This document shows, in pieces, positions 21,068 to 33,800 of a DNA stretch of 64,000 nt. The notes under the pieces were generated by a model, which did not search any database, was not told the DNA's origin, and saw only the letters and a program-made list of their open reading frames with translations. Position 1 is the first letter of the stretch; each line of letters starts with the position of its first letter. Source of the DNA: Styela clava (taxonomy: Eukaryota; Chordata; Ascidiacea; Stolidobranchia; Styelidae); NCBI RefSeq assembly GCF_964204865.1, contig NC_135250.1, forward strand, positions 25,783,395 through 25,847,394, in the 5' to 3' direction. Made by a program: the position numbers and the translations under genes.

Positions 21068-24049
21068 TTCCAATATTTGCTACTAATGTGCAGTATGTCT
21101 TGCAGTCGTATTTTACGCTCAAGTAGTCTCATTCAGGCTGTCCGAATTGTTACATTTCGCGGTATTTATGTAATTGTTACTCATCTTTGCGAAAATCTAA
21201 ATGCTATGATCATATTAGTTGATCAGCCTTGTCATTGCAAATTGGTATTTGAGTTAAAAAGGTGAAAAGCGCCAGAACCAACGGTCTGTGTGTTCTTCCT
21301 TAATTTCCTTTCGAATAGAAGATTTGTTCTCGTCAAAGCATCGAAACACCATTGTAAATTCGTCGCAGCAAGAATAGTCTGACGTGTCCTCTAAAGAGCA
21401 GAATAAGAAAATTTTTGTGTGATAATCTGCAAGAAATTTATGATATAAAAAGTATTCCGCGGACAAGCAAAGGTAGAAAATCACTGTATTAGACAAATGC
21501 TCAATCATATATTAGGTACGAAAGATATTTCTAAATTATTTAAATGATCCAACTGCTGCATGTCTTGGAATTGAGGCAGAAAACTTCCAAATTATAAAAA
21601 TTCCACCGTTATTAATTTTTGTGACCTCCCGCTCCAAACGAGACTCTATAAGAGCAACCACACTTGTTTAGAAGTTACGTACTGTGTCTTATTAATATAT
21701 AATCTTTGTCTATCTATCGCCTGCGCTAGTGATTTATAATACCATGATCATCAGATGGGAAATCAAAGAAATCGAGATTTTTAACCCAAAATACCGAAAA
21801 TATCAGAAATAAGGCAATAACCACCAGTTTTGCCTTCGGTTGATCTCAAATCACGTGATTCGTCAAACTCGGACTCGACTAACCACCATAGATACTCGGG
21901 GGAAATTTTGCGAAATCTTTGAAATAAGGAAAAAAACAGTGAAGTACGAATCATCACGCAAGTAAATATGTTATTAGAAAAATAGGAAATTTAGTAGCCT
22001 GTTGCAAAATCTACTCTATATAAGTTTTATTGATGTCGGTGATGTCGAATATATATGGCTATATCCTGGTTTTATTTTCAAAATGTTGGGAAGTATCACG
22101 CCTCAGTGTCAATGTGACTTATATTTATTCATTTCACTGTTGTATGTTTATGAAATTTATTATTTGTCGAACTGGACTTGTGGCTCAGTACATCAGCAAC
22201 TCGTGACTAGTGACGCGGGATGCGATGACTCGACTTGACCTGGGACTCTAACTATAAAATTTGCTGCCGCGTGGATTTGTCTCGGGTCTCGGATAACATG
22301 CGACTAGATTTTACTCGGACACGATGTTCCACCAACACTGGGTAATCAATCATTAGGATCGGGAGTGGGACTAGGTCGGGAGTTTTTTGACAAGGAAGGA
22401 TGATATTACTTCATTTTGTCTTTCGTGTCCATATTTATGAGCGTTGCTCTCGTTTCTTTTTCATTTGTTAGAATGGTGAGTATAGGCAAAACCTGGAGTG
22501 ACCGGTAACTGGACACCATCTCCCTTATCGCTTTAAAATGGTTCGTTACTTTCCGATCTGGGTTCGATAAATGTTTGGGAACTTCAATCCGTTCTTTTGG
22601 CATGGCATAGGTCTTTTATTGAGTGAGATTTATTTATTGAGTTAAATCATTGTGAAATTATTCGATTACTTGCAAAAATGTGGATCTAATGAATTGGTAA
22701 CTACTACCCTGGATTTGTGTTTTACAGTGGATGCTTCCCCGAACTTTGACCCCAAGACAATTCTCCGGATACTTTACTATTGCAAAAAGTGTTAGACTTA
22801 TTTTGAGAGCGCGTTTTCGAGTTGGCGCTCATAAACTGGCTTACATGTTAAAACTATCATTTTGACGTGCCGCCTACAAGTATTGATAGCTAAGTTTATG
22901 CTAGTCTATCGCAGCATCCGGAGAATGCGGGAGAAATTTTCGAATATATATATATTACAACTAAACTAAAGCTCCTCGGAAGACATATTGGCAATTTAGT
23001 TATTTGATTCACAACTATATTTTGAGAACATAACTGAAATTAGCCGACAGAACCATGAAAACAAGGAAATGTTTACATCAATGCTTGAATATTTGTTTGA
23101 ACGAAAGAAGTGTCTGAGAGGCTGCACAAATTGAAATTATCACGTCATTGTATCACGTATTGCTGATTGGTCATTTTCACAGAAATAAACTATGAAAAAC
23201 ATGCACTATTGAGCGTTTGCTCACTTCAAAGAGAAATCCGAATCCGGTGCGAACACTACTTAAAAAGTGGGAGGATGTTTTGGGGTAGGGTTGGAAATAC
23301 AAACATTTCACTGTGGATTCGGCGTAGTTTTAATGATACTGTTTTGGTATTTAGTGTTTTTGCAATAAATAATTGTGGACACATTATAAAATATTCGAAA
23401 TATGCACAAAAGCCAGAGAGCACAGTGCCCGCGCAACACTAGTCATAGATAAGAATCCTTTATAGATTGAACAAACGATGGAATCATAGTTATTGTGTGT
23501 AGTGATGGAGGAATAAAAATCCGAAGTAGGAAAAGGGAGGTATTTATTGAAAAAGGTTGAGAACCACCGGACTACAGGTTAGTAAAATTGATGACGCAGA
23601 ATAATTTCCAACATATTTCCTTGAACTCAATTTACAAATATAACACCGCTGTACAGTTCGTGTATACAGGTGGAAGTAGATTTATTCTATAAATATTCAA
23701 TGATGATAAATTCAATGATAAAAACAACAATATGAGCCTTTCCAGTTTATTGTGAACGATTCAACTTTATTTTATTTCTACAATATTGCATTGTAGCACC
23801 TGGCTGTTTTCACATTTTCGCAATATTGTAAATAATGTGGATAATACCCACCGGGAAGTCATTTAGAATCGACTATTATTGATTTACTCGTAATTGAAAT
23901 TTTTTATTTTTCAAAAGTTACGCTAAGCTCAGTCATGCTCACTAATTCTAATGGAAACCTAGATTAGAGCAAATATTACATTTTTGCAATCCTTTAATAT
24001 GAGAATACTACCCCATGACTACTATCAATTGATTTTACATCGAATTTTT
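21068..24049. other. Non-coding part of duplication copy B
   Basis: Aligned with copy A except 21487-21940, which is unique to B. No gene is supported. The clean site around 22030 (attgatgtcggtgatgtcgaat) is the empty target of the copy A LINE. Confidence 0.55.
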
Positions 24050-24242
24050 GGTACTAACGAAGTATGTAAACCAAGATGGCTGACATCGGAACGTAGATAT
24101 GCGTACCAGGTTAGGGTTATGCAATAATTTTATTCTAATTTTGGTTCTATTACAAGTTCGGGGAGTAGCCAAGTGACTACCGTAGTATTTGTACCTGAAA
24201 TTATGACCTAACCCTAACCTGGTACACATACTACGGGAGTAT
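24050..24242. mobile_element. MITE, GGTACTCCC family, copy B (internally deleted)
   Basis: Duplicate of 14307-14542 but missing about 35 bases near its right end. In copy A the lost stretch lies between two copies of acatactacg, so the deletion probably arose by recombination or slippage between them. Confidence 0.7.
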
Positions 24243-24832
24243 CGAGTAATTTGTTCAAGGCAACGTCATTGTCACTCATTCGAATGGAAAGATAGCTTTA
24301 AATCGATTTTTTTTTAATATTTGCCTAAAGCAAAGTCATGCTCACTCAGAGTAAATGAAACATAGTTGAGAGCAAATTTACATTTTCACAATACTGTAAA
24401 TTGACAATAATATCAAATCAAAATTCGTCATGAAATAGACTAACATCTAGATTTCAATTTTTTTCTCAAACTTTTCCAAAGTAAACTTTTGCTCAATCAT
24501 TTCTAAACAAAGATAGACGAGGACCAATTTTACCTTTGTACATTTTCACAATATCATAATCTGAAAAATTACCAACTGGAAGTTATTTAGATATAGAATA
24601 CTTTTATTGATTGAACTCAACTCAAGTTTGCTTTAAAATTAACTAGGGCAAAGGATTGCTTACTTATTTTGAAAGAAACATAGCCGAGAGTAAAGTCGCG
24701 AGAAAGAAATACCAATGCGAGAGCAATCGAAACGATTTATAATTTGTAATACTCCCAGTTGTATTTCATTTTTGTTTTAAATATTAGTATATTATATATA
24801 TAAAATTGAATCAATCTTAAAACTATTTAATT

Positions 24833-27800
24833 TTACATCTCATTAACGCTTCCATCACGTGGACCAATAACGTAGTCATTTTTTCTAGCCCGTTTTTGTG
24901 ACGTCTTGTCTTTGACGTCATTTGGTCTCTCAGTTCCCATGACGTCAGTTTCTTCTTCTTCATCAAATTCAATACATTCGTAATCATGCAACTTCTTTGT
25001 TACGTCATGTTCCACTAGATGTTGATGACGTAATTGATGTAGTGACGTCATCGTTCCTGGATATTTTGCTCTATTCTTGGTAGAATATGGCCCCCCAAAC
25101 TGATCGCACAAATGGTCGTAATCGTCCTCGTTTGAAACCGAAGTCTCTGGTTCGCTTGCTCGATGTGACTCCTCCATACCTATAGTGTTGTAAAAAGGTT
25201 GATTTGCGCTCGCCAGCGACGTACGTCCTTCATTACTTCTTATGTTTTCTCCACATGAGCCAAGATGGGAACGTAGGCTACTTTCTATCGATGTAGCTGA
25301 TTTTGGTCCGCTTTGTTCATCTTCATCAGCCGAACGATGGACGCAAGCATTTGTTGTGACCGCGTACAACACATTATCGACCATTTTTACTTCGATATTT
25401 TCCTCATCCTCACTAAGTGAAGGTTTACTTCGTAATCGCGTCATTCGAATTCCTTCCCGCTCTTTTTCCGCTTGAATGCGTTTGAATGTTTTCTTTTCGC
25501 CGAGATGACCACGAGGAGCGTTTTGGTCAGATGAGTCAACTCCAGAATCAAAGCACCGTGTAACGCTCCAATATTCATTTTCTGCTGCTGAATCTCCGTT
25601 GAAATTTTCGCAGCACGAGTTTGCATCGCAGTCATGTACGCAATAGGCCTCACTAGCTGGGTCGTTCCTGAAAATAGATTAAAAATTATCAAGTTAGGTA
25701 CGTAGAGGATTTCCACTATTATATACTGTCATACAATTCGGTGTTGCGGACTAATTTCACCCCAATAGCAAGTTAGTCTAACATAAGGTTGCCATACCGT
25801 CCGGAAAATTCCGGACATGTCCGGAATTTAGAGTTAAATTTTGCGTCCGGGAAGAATTTAAAAAATGCTCAAATGTCCGGAACCCGGAATTTTACTGCAT
25901 CTGCAATCGTACTGTGCACACTGCTAATACAGAACATTGTTATTTTGTAACGTGCGAATATGTTTTACTACGAGGTCATGTAAATAGTCATGCACTGTCC
26001 GGAATTTTGCTTTTTCAAATATGCGCACCAGGTTATAAGTGGAAAGTGATTTGGAGTGTAGGCAATAAAACACAACCTGTTTCATACATTAGGCGCACCG
26101 GCTTATAGATGCATGATCGATTTTAAGATAGAAAAAAGAACTTGAAGCGCTACCTATGGTCCGTGAAATGCGGTATACCAAACATTTCTGATCTTAAACT
26201 ATCATTTAGCCCGTGTATAGCTAAAGATGTTTGAAATTATGTACGCATGAGTGTATTTTCACGTAAAGTCTTGGTATAAACAAAATTAAAGGAAAATTTG
26301 TAGCTGGAAGAAAAATCGATTAAGTACTTTGTATGTGGCGTATTGTTGCGTGTTAAAGGATTTATTCGGATATATGTATTTTACTGTTGATGTCTTCACA
26401 TACCTTGAAGTTGAAACTTTATTTGTTCCTGGACCGCAACCGCGCTTTTGTCTCATCTGCCAGTTTGTTCCGCTTTCACTTCCTGTTCCGCGAGGGCGAC
26501 ATGTGACCCTTCCACTGACGCTTTCAGCTCGTGGTTGAGATTTTGTATTGAAGTTGCTGTGGTCGCTTTCCATCGGATTAAGACTTGCGCTCCGGCCCGT
26601 TCCACGTTTGAACACGGAGCCATCATTACCCATTGGGTGAGGCGATTGGTTCAAAGGAATGGGGGGTAACGGCTGGAGGGAACATGAATTTGGGGGCACG
26701 CTAGTAGGTGGGGTCGAAGACGTCGACAGAAGTGAAGAAGCCGACGGTTCCCTTGATCCCATACTGGTAGCAACCACTGATCTACTTCCAAGTTCTCGCA
26801 TTTGTATTCTTGTCCGCGGAGAGTTCTGGTGAGTGTGATTTGAAGTATGTCCTACTCCATTAAGATTGGTGGCCATAATATGCGGATGCTGCTTGTTTTT
26901 CCCTTTTGCACTGTGACCTACAGGACTGGTCATGCTTTTACAGCTACCCCTGCTACTTAACGCATCACCGGTAAGTTTAACGCCGTTGAGTGTAGTCTCG
27001 CTTCTACCAAACGTTCCTGAACCATGTCTTAGTCCAAGTACATGTGAAAATCCTTGAACTAAACCGCTTGGTATGGATCCCATTGTACCAGCGGAGAACG
27101 ATGGCGATGTGACGTCATAGCGAGTCCGTCTGTTTTTTTGCATCATTCGTATTCCGCAAATGCCAATGAGAACGATTAGCAGTAGCACAATGAAGACGAG
27201 AAGTCCTGGAATATATTCGTTGATATATTATTACTCAATTCGCGAATTTTAGAAATATACATACACATCGATAAACATGGCCAATTAATTCCTCGATATA
27301 ATTCAATCACAGTTAATTTACCCACAAAATTCAACTTTCCTATATTTTAATAACCTTATTAGCAATAGAAAAACTAGTACAACATGCTCCGCCCTCATTT
27401 GTTTGCGATAGACCTTGGTACCACATATTGTAATTTCTACCATAGAAAAGTGAAGTGGTATCCCCAAAATTTCGTGTCTCACCCAATGTGTACCACACGT
27501 GTATTCATTGTATGGATCTCACTTCATAAGAATACTCTTTACTTTCTTCAATAGCAGTGGTTCTCAAAGGGTGGGGCGCGCCCCACAGGGGGGGGGGGGC
27601 TAGACAATTTTTTGAGCGGGCGTGAAGCTAATCAAAAGTGAAATTTTTGTTAGATTTAATGTTGCCTGTCATAATCTGGATATTTACATTTCAAAACTTT
27701 TCATTTAATTTTTTATTTACGAGTTCCACGCATTTTCAAAGTGGTCATTTTTTTTTTTTGAATAAAACATACTTTCGCCTTACTATCTGTTATTTGTAGC

Positions 27801-30800
27801 TTATTGTTAGCTAGTTATTTTTAAGGTGGGCGCGAGACTTGACAAATTCTAAAACGAGGGCACTGCTTAAAATATTTGAGAACCGCTGTTCTAAGATCTA
27901 CGTTCTATGTGAAGTGGATGGGGCATGGCATTATGGAGACATCGTTAGATTACACATATTCTATTTAGGATTTTTACCTGCGATAAGAGCTGGAGCATAA
28001 TCCTTCAATACTGAAGTGAACCCATCATCAGCGATTCTTGTGTGATTTCTATTTCTTCGTGTTTTTGGATCGGAGTGTCTTGTCAACGTTACCTCCAATC
28101 CTGAAGAGACCGTGTCAAAAGCTTCCGTCGTAGTTGTTTCCATAGGCGATATTTTTTCGGTAGAAAATTGCTGAAATTTAATTTAAAAGATATAAAAGTA
28201 AGTTGACGCTTGTAACGCAAGTTTCAGTTCAACGCATTCAGTTATTACAGAAGATTATATAATACATCAGTTGACGATCTATGTATATGTATATCTATTT
28301 GTATATTTGTCGGGGGAGAGAAAGTCGACAATATGGCCTAATCATATAACAGGACCCAGGTCTCTGGTCTGGTTACCAGTTCAATCCGGGTATGGGATTA
28401 GCGATCCCTTATATGTTTTGAATGCAAGTACCTAATGGAGGAAGAAGGCATGGATGACCAGCAAACCACCCTACGGCGGTGAAGAGTCCAGCAATCCTCT
28501 TTCACATAATTATCCTCAACAGAATTCGTACCTGTGAACTCAGTCAAGGTAATCAGAGATTCGGTGAAGAGAGTATTCTTAACGCTTAGCACGATACTCC
28601 AACCGCTAGCAGTGGAGTGGGATTGTGGGAAGTCTTGTGTTTTTACTGTTTTGAAGTCTGAACTGGAATCGTACATGTATTTGGATTTTGAAATAGAATT
28701 TCAACCGAAGCAGAAAGATTTTTTCGGAATTCCGCAGTTTTAGGCTGTAGTCGGAGTCGCAACTTTTCGCAACCTGGAGCTCGATTTTTGAGTGTTTTAA
28801 AAATGTCATATCCCACACTTGTCTCCCTGTCCTCAGTTAGGGTATAAACATTTAGCTGTATTGTGTTGTAAAAGACTTGAGTATGCATGTGAAGTGGGAT
28901 TTCTGTTATGTTTTGAGTTAGGGTAGATAAGAAACTTGTGGCAAATTTTACAGTAAAAATTAGGAGTCGAATTCACTGTATGTTCCTAGTTAGGATGGGT
29001 ATATTACATTGGCAGGTTAGAGTTATCATATGAAGCGGAATTCAAGCTATGTTTTTAGATAGGATGGTGTAGTTCATTTTTCAGATGGTCAGAGTAATTG
29101 TATGGAGTGGTATTCATGCTATGTTCTGAATTAGGACATTTTCTTTCTAATTCTTTCCAGAACAAGTAGTGCAAGGCTTCTTTGAGACACTTAGAGACGA
29201 GTGAAAATGTGTCCACGGCGCATTACAGATTTATTTTGTTGTACTCGCAAACGCCAACATCATGTTTAGCAAAAGGTTCTTTGCTCTGCTGATTGAAACG
29301 CGATGTAATTCTTAATGTATTAAGAGCAATTAAGGAAACAATTCATGGAGCGGGACACTAAAATACTCCGTATGACGCACGATTTGTCTTGGTAACCTCA
29401 ATGAAATTGCGACGTGAACAAAACTTGTTAAAAACGACGCCTATTTGCTAGCAGACTTGAGTCATTGGAACCCGACTGTTGTGAGCTATCAATGGGTGTA
29501 AACATTTTCGAATGTCTGATGATTTCAGAATCAAATCACATAAGGTTTCTTCGAATCCAATCTCGAATACTTGGAAGAGATGTGATTGTATGCGACTTTT
29601 TTTTATTATAATGGGTCTTTCCAGCACATGAATTACTATAAACACATGAAGTACACATTACCCGTCACAAAATTGAGTTTTATTTAAAAGAATTTTTTTT
29701 TGTTGATATTTTTTACTGATAAATTGGTACCGTACGAACAAATGATTTTGGAACTGCTGGTATAATGACAAATACAATTGAGTAGATAATATTAATAAGG
29801 CCCTTGGACACTTGAACACAAGTGTCTACAAAGAAACAATTGATGATAACTTTATGGCAATTTCTTACCGAATATACAATCATAAATTATTTCACATCAA
29901 ACACAAGATTTAGAAAATCTGCTTGTGTTGGTTCATTAGCATAATTGAATTGAATAATTACAATTTTACCAACTTATGAAAGTTCAGTTGCACTAGTCAA
30001 AAATTAGTCTCGAAATAGCTGCGAAAGATTAGCCTAAAATTAGTAATCTGTATATTTTAATGACAGTTACTTGAATATCCCGAATCACAATTATGGTTTT
30101 AAGCATGCAAATCAGTATAAGCACTATTCGGTGAAAAGGCTAACAAAATAAACATCAAAAAATTTCCCATGATGAAGTGTAGGGTCAAGAAGGGTATAAG
30201 GAAAATGGCTATTGCATCTATTATAAAGAGAAGCAAAGATGAGAAGAGCAAATCAATGGCTTGTATCCCAACTCTTATATTGAGCATTTAAACTTTTAGT
30301 TGGTGGTCTGGACATCGTCTTGAGCAAACATGCGAAAGCCTATAAATTTGATTTTAAATAATTATTATCTATATTACCAATAAGCAACAACTGACTTAAA
30401 CTCACCTCCCCATGGCTTGAATTGCTTATTGAATCATTATCTTGAATTTTGTCATCCGAATTGTCCTCCACACACTCAATGTTAAATTGCGTACTTGTTT
30501 CCGGCGGTAACGTAGACTGACCTTGATCTGCGGTTCGATATGTGACGTCACATTTCCTGTACTCCGTAGAATTGCCTTCGCATTTTGGTGGATTTGATTG
30601 TAAATTCGACTCACATCGTCGCGTGCGATATTCACTATTCCCTTCTTGGAGAGCCTTCAAAGTTTGTGGCGCAATTTTTAACGATTTCTTAATACCAATG
30701 GAATCGTTCAAAGGGGAAAAAGTAGAGAAAAATGCTTGTAATAATGTTGAATTAAAGATTGGTGCTTCAGTGGTGCTAGCTGGCAAGTTGATTTCTCTTC

Positions 30801-33800
30801 TTTGTCTTAGTAATCTACATTTTGTCCCGTTATTGTATGAAGTAGATGTTCTGATTGTTTCACCATTTGAGCAACCCTTCCACGGTCCCCATCGCGACCA
30901 TTCTGGACATTGTACATCACGGTTACATGGTTCAGATTTGGTATTTGTCCCGCCAAAATATGCTTTGCAATACGACACAGAAATTCGGTTCCACGTTACG
31001 CGTTCGCCGTAGAGTCCTGAAACATATTAAAGGCTAAATTGAGAAAATATTTTGTATCAAAATAAACTGTGGTTCAACCGAGCGACGAATTTAAACTTGG
31101 AAAAGTATTCCGCAACGACACATCGTTTCGTTTTATCCACACTACTATAAATACAAATATTCATTTGATTAATTTAGTGGATCTCAATCTTTTTGAGCCG
31201 CGCACCTTTTTCAGAATTTGCTCGCACCCCACCTCAAAAATAACTAGCTAACAAAAGGCTACAAATAACAGATAGTAACGCAAAATTTTATTCGAAAAAC
31301 ACGTTGAAACTACGTGGATGGAATTGTAATCTCTGAACAATAAAGAAATATGAATATTCAAACTAAGGTGAGCAAGTTCGAATCTAAGAACTATTTTTAT
31401 TTTAGCTTCACGTCCCCTCAAAAATAGTCCAATAGTGTGGGGCGCGCCCACCGTTTGAGAACAACTGCTATGAATACAAATATTCGTTCAATTACAATCG
31501 CTGAAACGACTTTCAGTTTGCTACGATAGAATTGGTTGCGTGATATGCAAATACAGCCAAATATATACATTTAAATCCAACGCAAATACATATATAGCCA
31601 ATACCTTGCATGTCGTTTAAAACGAAACATTTGGGTTAAACCATTTGGAACGAATTCTAGGGGAACATAACTATGGTGCGAAACATTGCTAAAACTTTTG
31701 TGTACAATCAAACACATACAAAACTTTTTAAACAAACATTTTGGCGCTTCAGAAGTATGTGTACCAATATGGAGGTAACTTATTTTGTTCGCCTATTTTA
31801 CATTAAGTTGTGTAAAGGGACTGAAACCTATGGGCTGGGGGTATATTCACTTGGCTAACACAGACAGTCCCGGACTTGTAATAGAACTAAAATAAGGAAA
31901 ATCGGAATAAAATTATGGCCTAACCTTAACCTGGTACACATGCTACGAGAGTACCAAAATTTTCGTAGTAATAATTGAGAAATTTATGGGTTCTATTTTT
32001 GGGGTCATGCTGTTATAAAAAAATAGCATTAAAATAGAAGTAGGCAAATAAATGAATACCTGTCCTATCTTTTATGTGGCACGACCGTGTGTATGTAATG
32101 AAACCTGACGACCCACACGTTGACGTACATTGCGTTATAGCAGTCCAGTTTCCCCAACGAAAGCAGTCTGAGCACGGAGAAAGTTCTGCACGACAGAAAG
32201 GCCAAAAACGTCCTCTAAGTTTGTGAAATCTGGCATCGCTAGTCCGTTTTCCAAATCGATACGACTCGGATACCATTCCATCGTAACAAACTCGAAATTG
32301 AGCACGTTGACGCATTACGTCTATTCTTATGTATCTTTGACCCAGTGCGTAAGCGTCACGCACGCACGCGTCTTTGCACGTTTGCTCGCCTATTTCAGCG
32401 CGAGGAACGTCATCACATTGCTGACTAGGAAGATAGTATCTGAAATTGAAGTCAGAGGTATTTTGATTGCCACTTGAGTAAAAAAAATTAACACAAAGTC
32501 TCTGTATTAATATTGAAACGACAGAAGTTGTGAAGGACGTATTGCTCCGTCATCGGATTTACAACCAACCCCCTTTGATAAACCAAAAAAAAAACGTTTT
32601 GGGGGTTTTCAACGTGGCCCGGGTTGTTAAACAAAATGTAACGGTTCAATCAAAATTATAATCGTACATTTCGTTATATCATAGTCAGGGGCGATATTCA
32701 ATGAACATAAAGGGTCGGATTTCTAGACGGCTTAGGGCCCGGTCAGACAAAATACACTGATTTCACAGACGGAAAAATTTTAGATGCCTAACAGCCGGTG
32801 GTGGGATTCAGGGGGTCACACGGGTTCGTCGTGATAATCAGCGAATCCGATCTTGTTTTATGAACGATAAGTTCCGAATTCTTTTTTTCTGAAATGAGAA
32901 AACTGCGTTTAGTGAGTTTGTGTTCTTAAAACTTTGACTCCCGTCACATATTACAACTATCTTTTGCATAAATATTGATATCTGTTCTAAACCAATGGAA
33001 GCTTTGTAATACGTCTTTAAAATGAGGCCTGTTTTTGTAAAATAGGCGGCTAATAATTTCAAACACGCTTTTGCATAGTGCTGAAATAACTATTTTATTG
33101 CGTCTATGCCACCAACTCATATGACTTCCTTACAGCGCTTGTTGAGTTAGTGGTATCTTTTGATTTATTTTTTAATGGGTGATTTTAGCCATGCGTTACA
33201 AATTTATATTAAAAAGTCGGTGCCCCAGAAGTTTGTTTACCAATATGAATGTAACTAATTTTGTTCGCCTACATTACATCAAGTTGTGTAAAGGCACGAA
33301 AGCCTATGGGCAGGAGGTATATTCGTTTGGCTAACACAAACAGTCCCCGAACTCATAATAGAACTGAAATAAGAAAAATCGGAACAAAATTATGGCCTAA
33401 CCCTAACCTGGTACACATACTACGGGAGTACCAAAAAAGTCATTCGAATGTAATCCATTCTCCATACAACACTCTTGCTGCACACCTCGTTATTTCGTAT
33501 TTTCTTCGTTCACAATATATTAAAATCCTTGCAGTAGCAGCTCACAATAATAGAGACAGATACATGAATCCCTACATAGACACTACATGTCATAAATCAC
33601 AGCACCACAAAACATGAAAGTACATCCGGTTAGCAGTGCTAACACGGATTATCCGAGAAATGGTTGAACAAGATGAACGATATATTATACATTATACGAT
33701 TATAATTGCGCGACAACTATTTTTTTTTAATTAAACAAGTTGCTCAAAGAAAGATAACGCACACTCACTGGCAATCTGAGCGAAGTGACGAGCGATTACT

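Larger units (their letters stand above)
17706..27470. repeat. Segmental tandem duplication, copy B (9.8 kb)
   Basis: Direct repeat of 4042-17498. It lacks the LINE and the GCGACT palindrome but has a private 207-bp insertion in the SINE (18974-19180) and a private element near 25777-26005. Its right end falls in the receptor intron between 27205 and 27978, so the ancestral single-copy gene continues seamlessly to the right. Confidence 0.93.
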
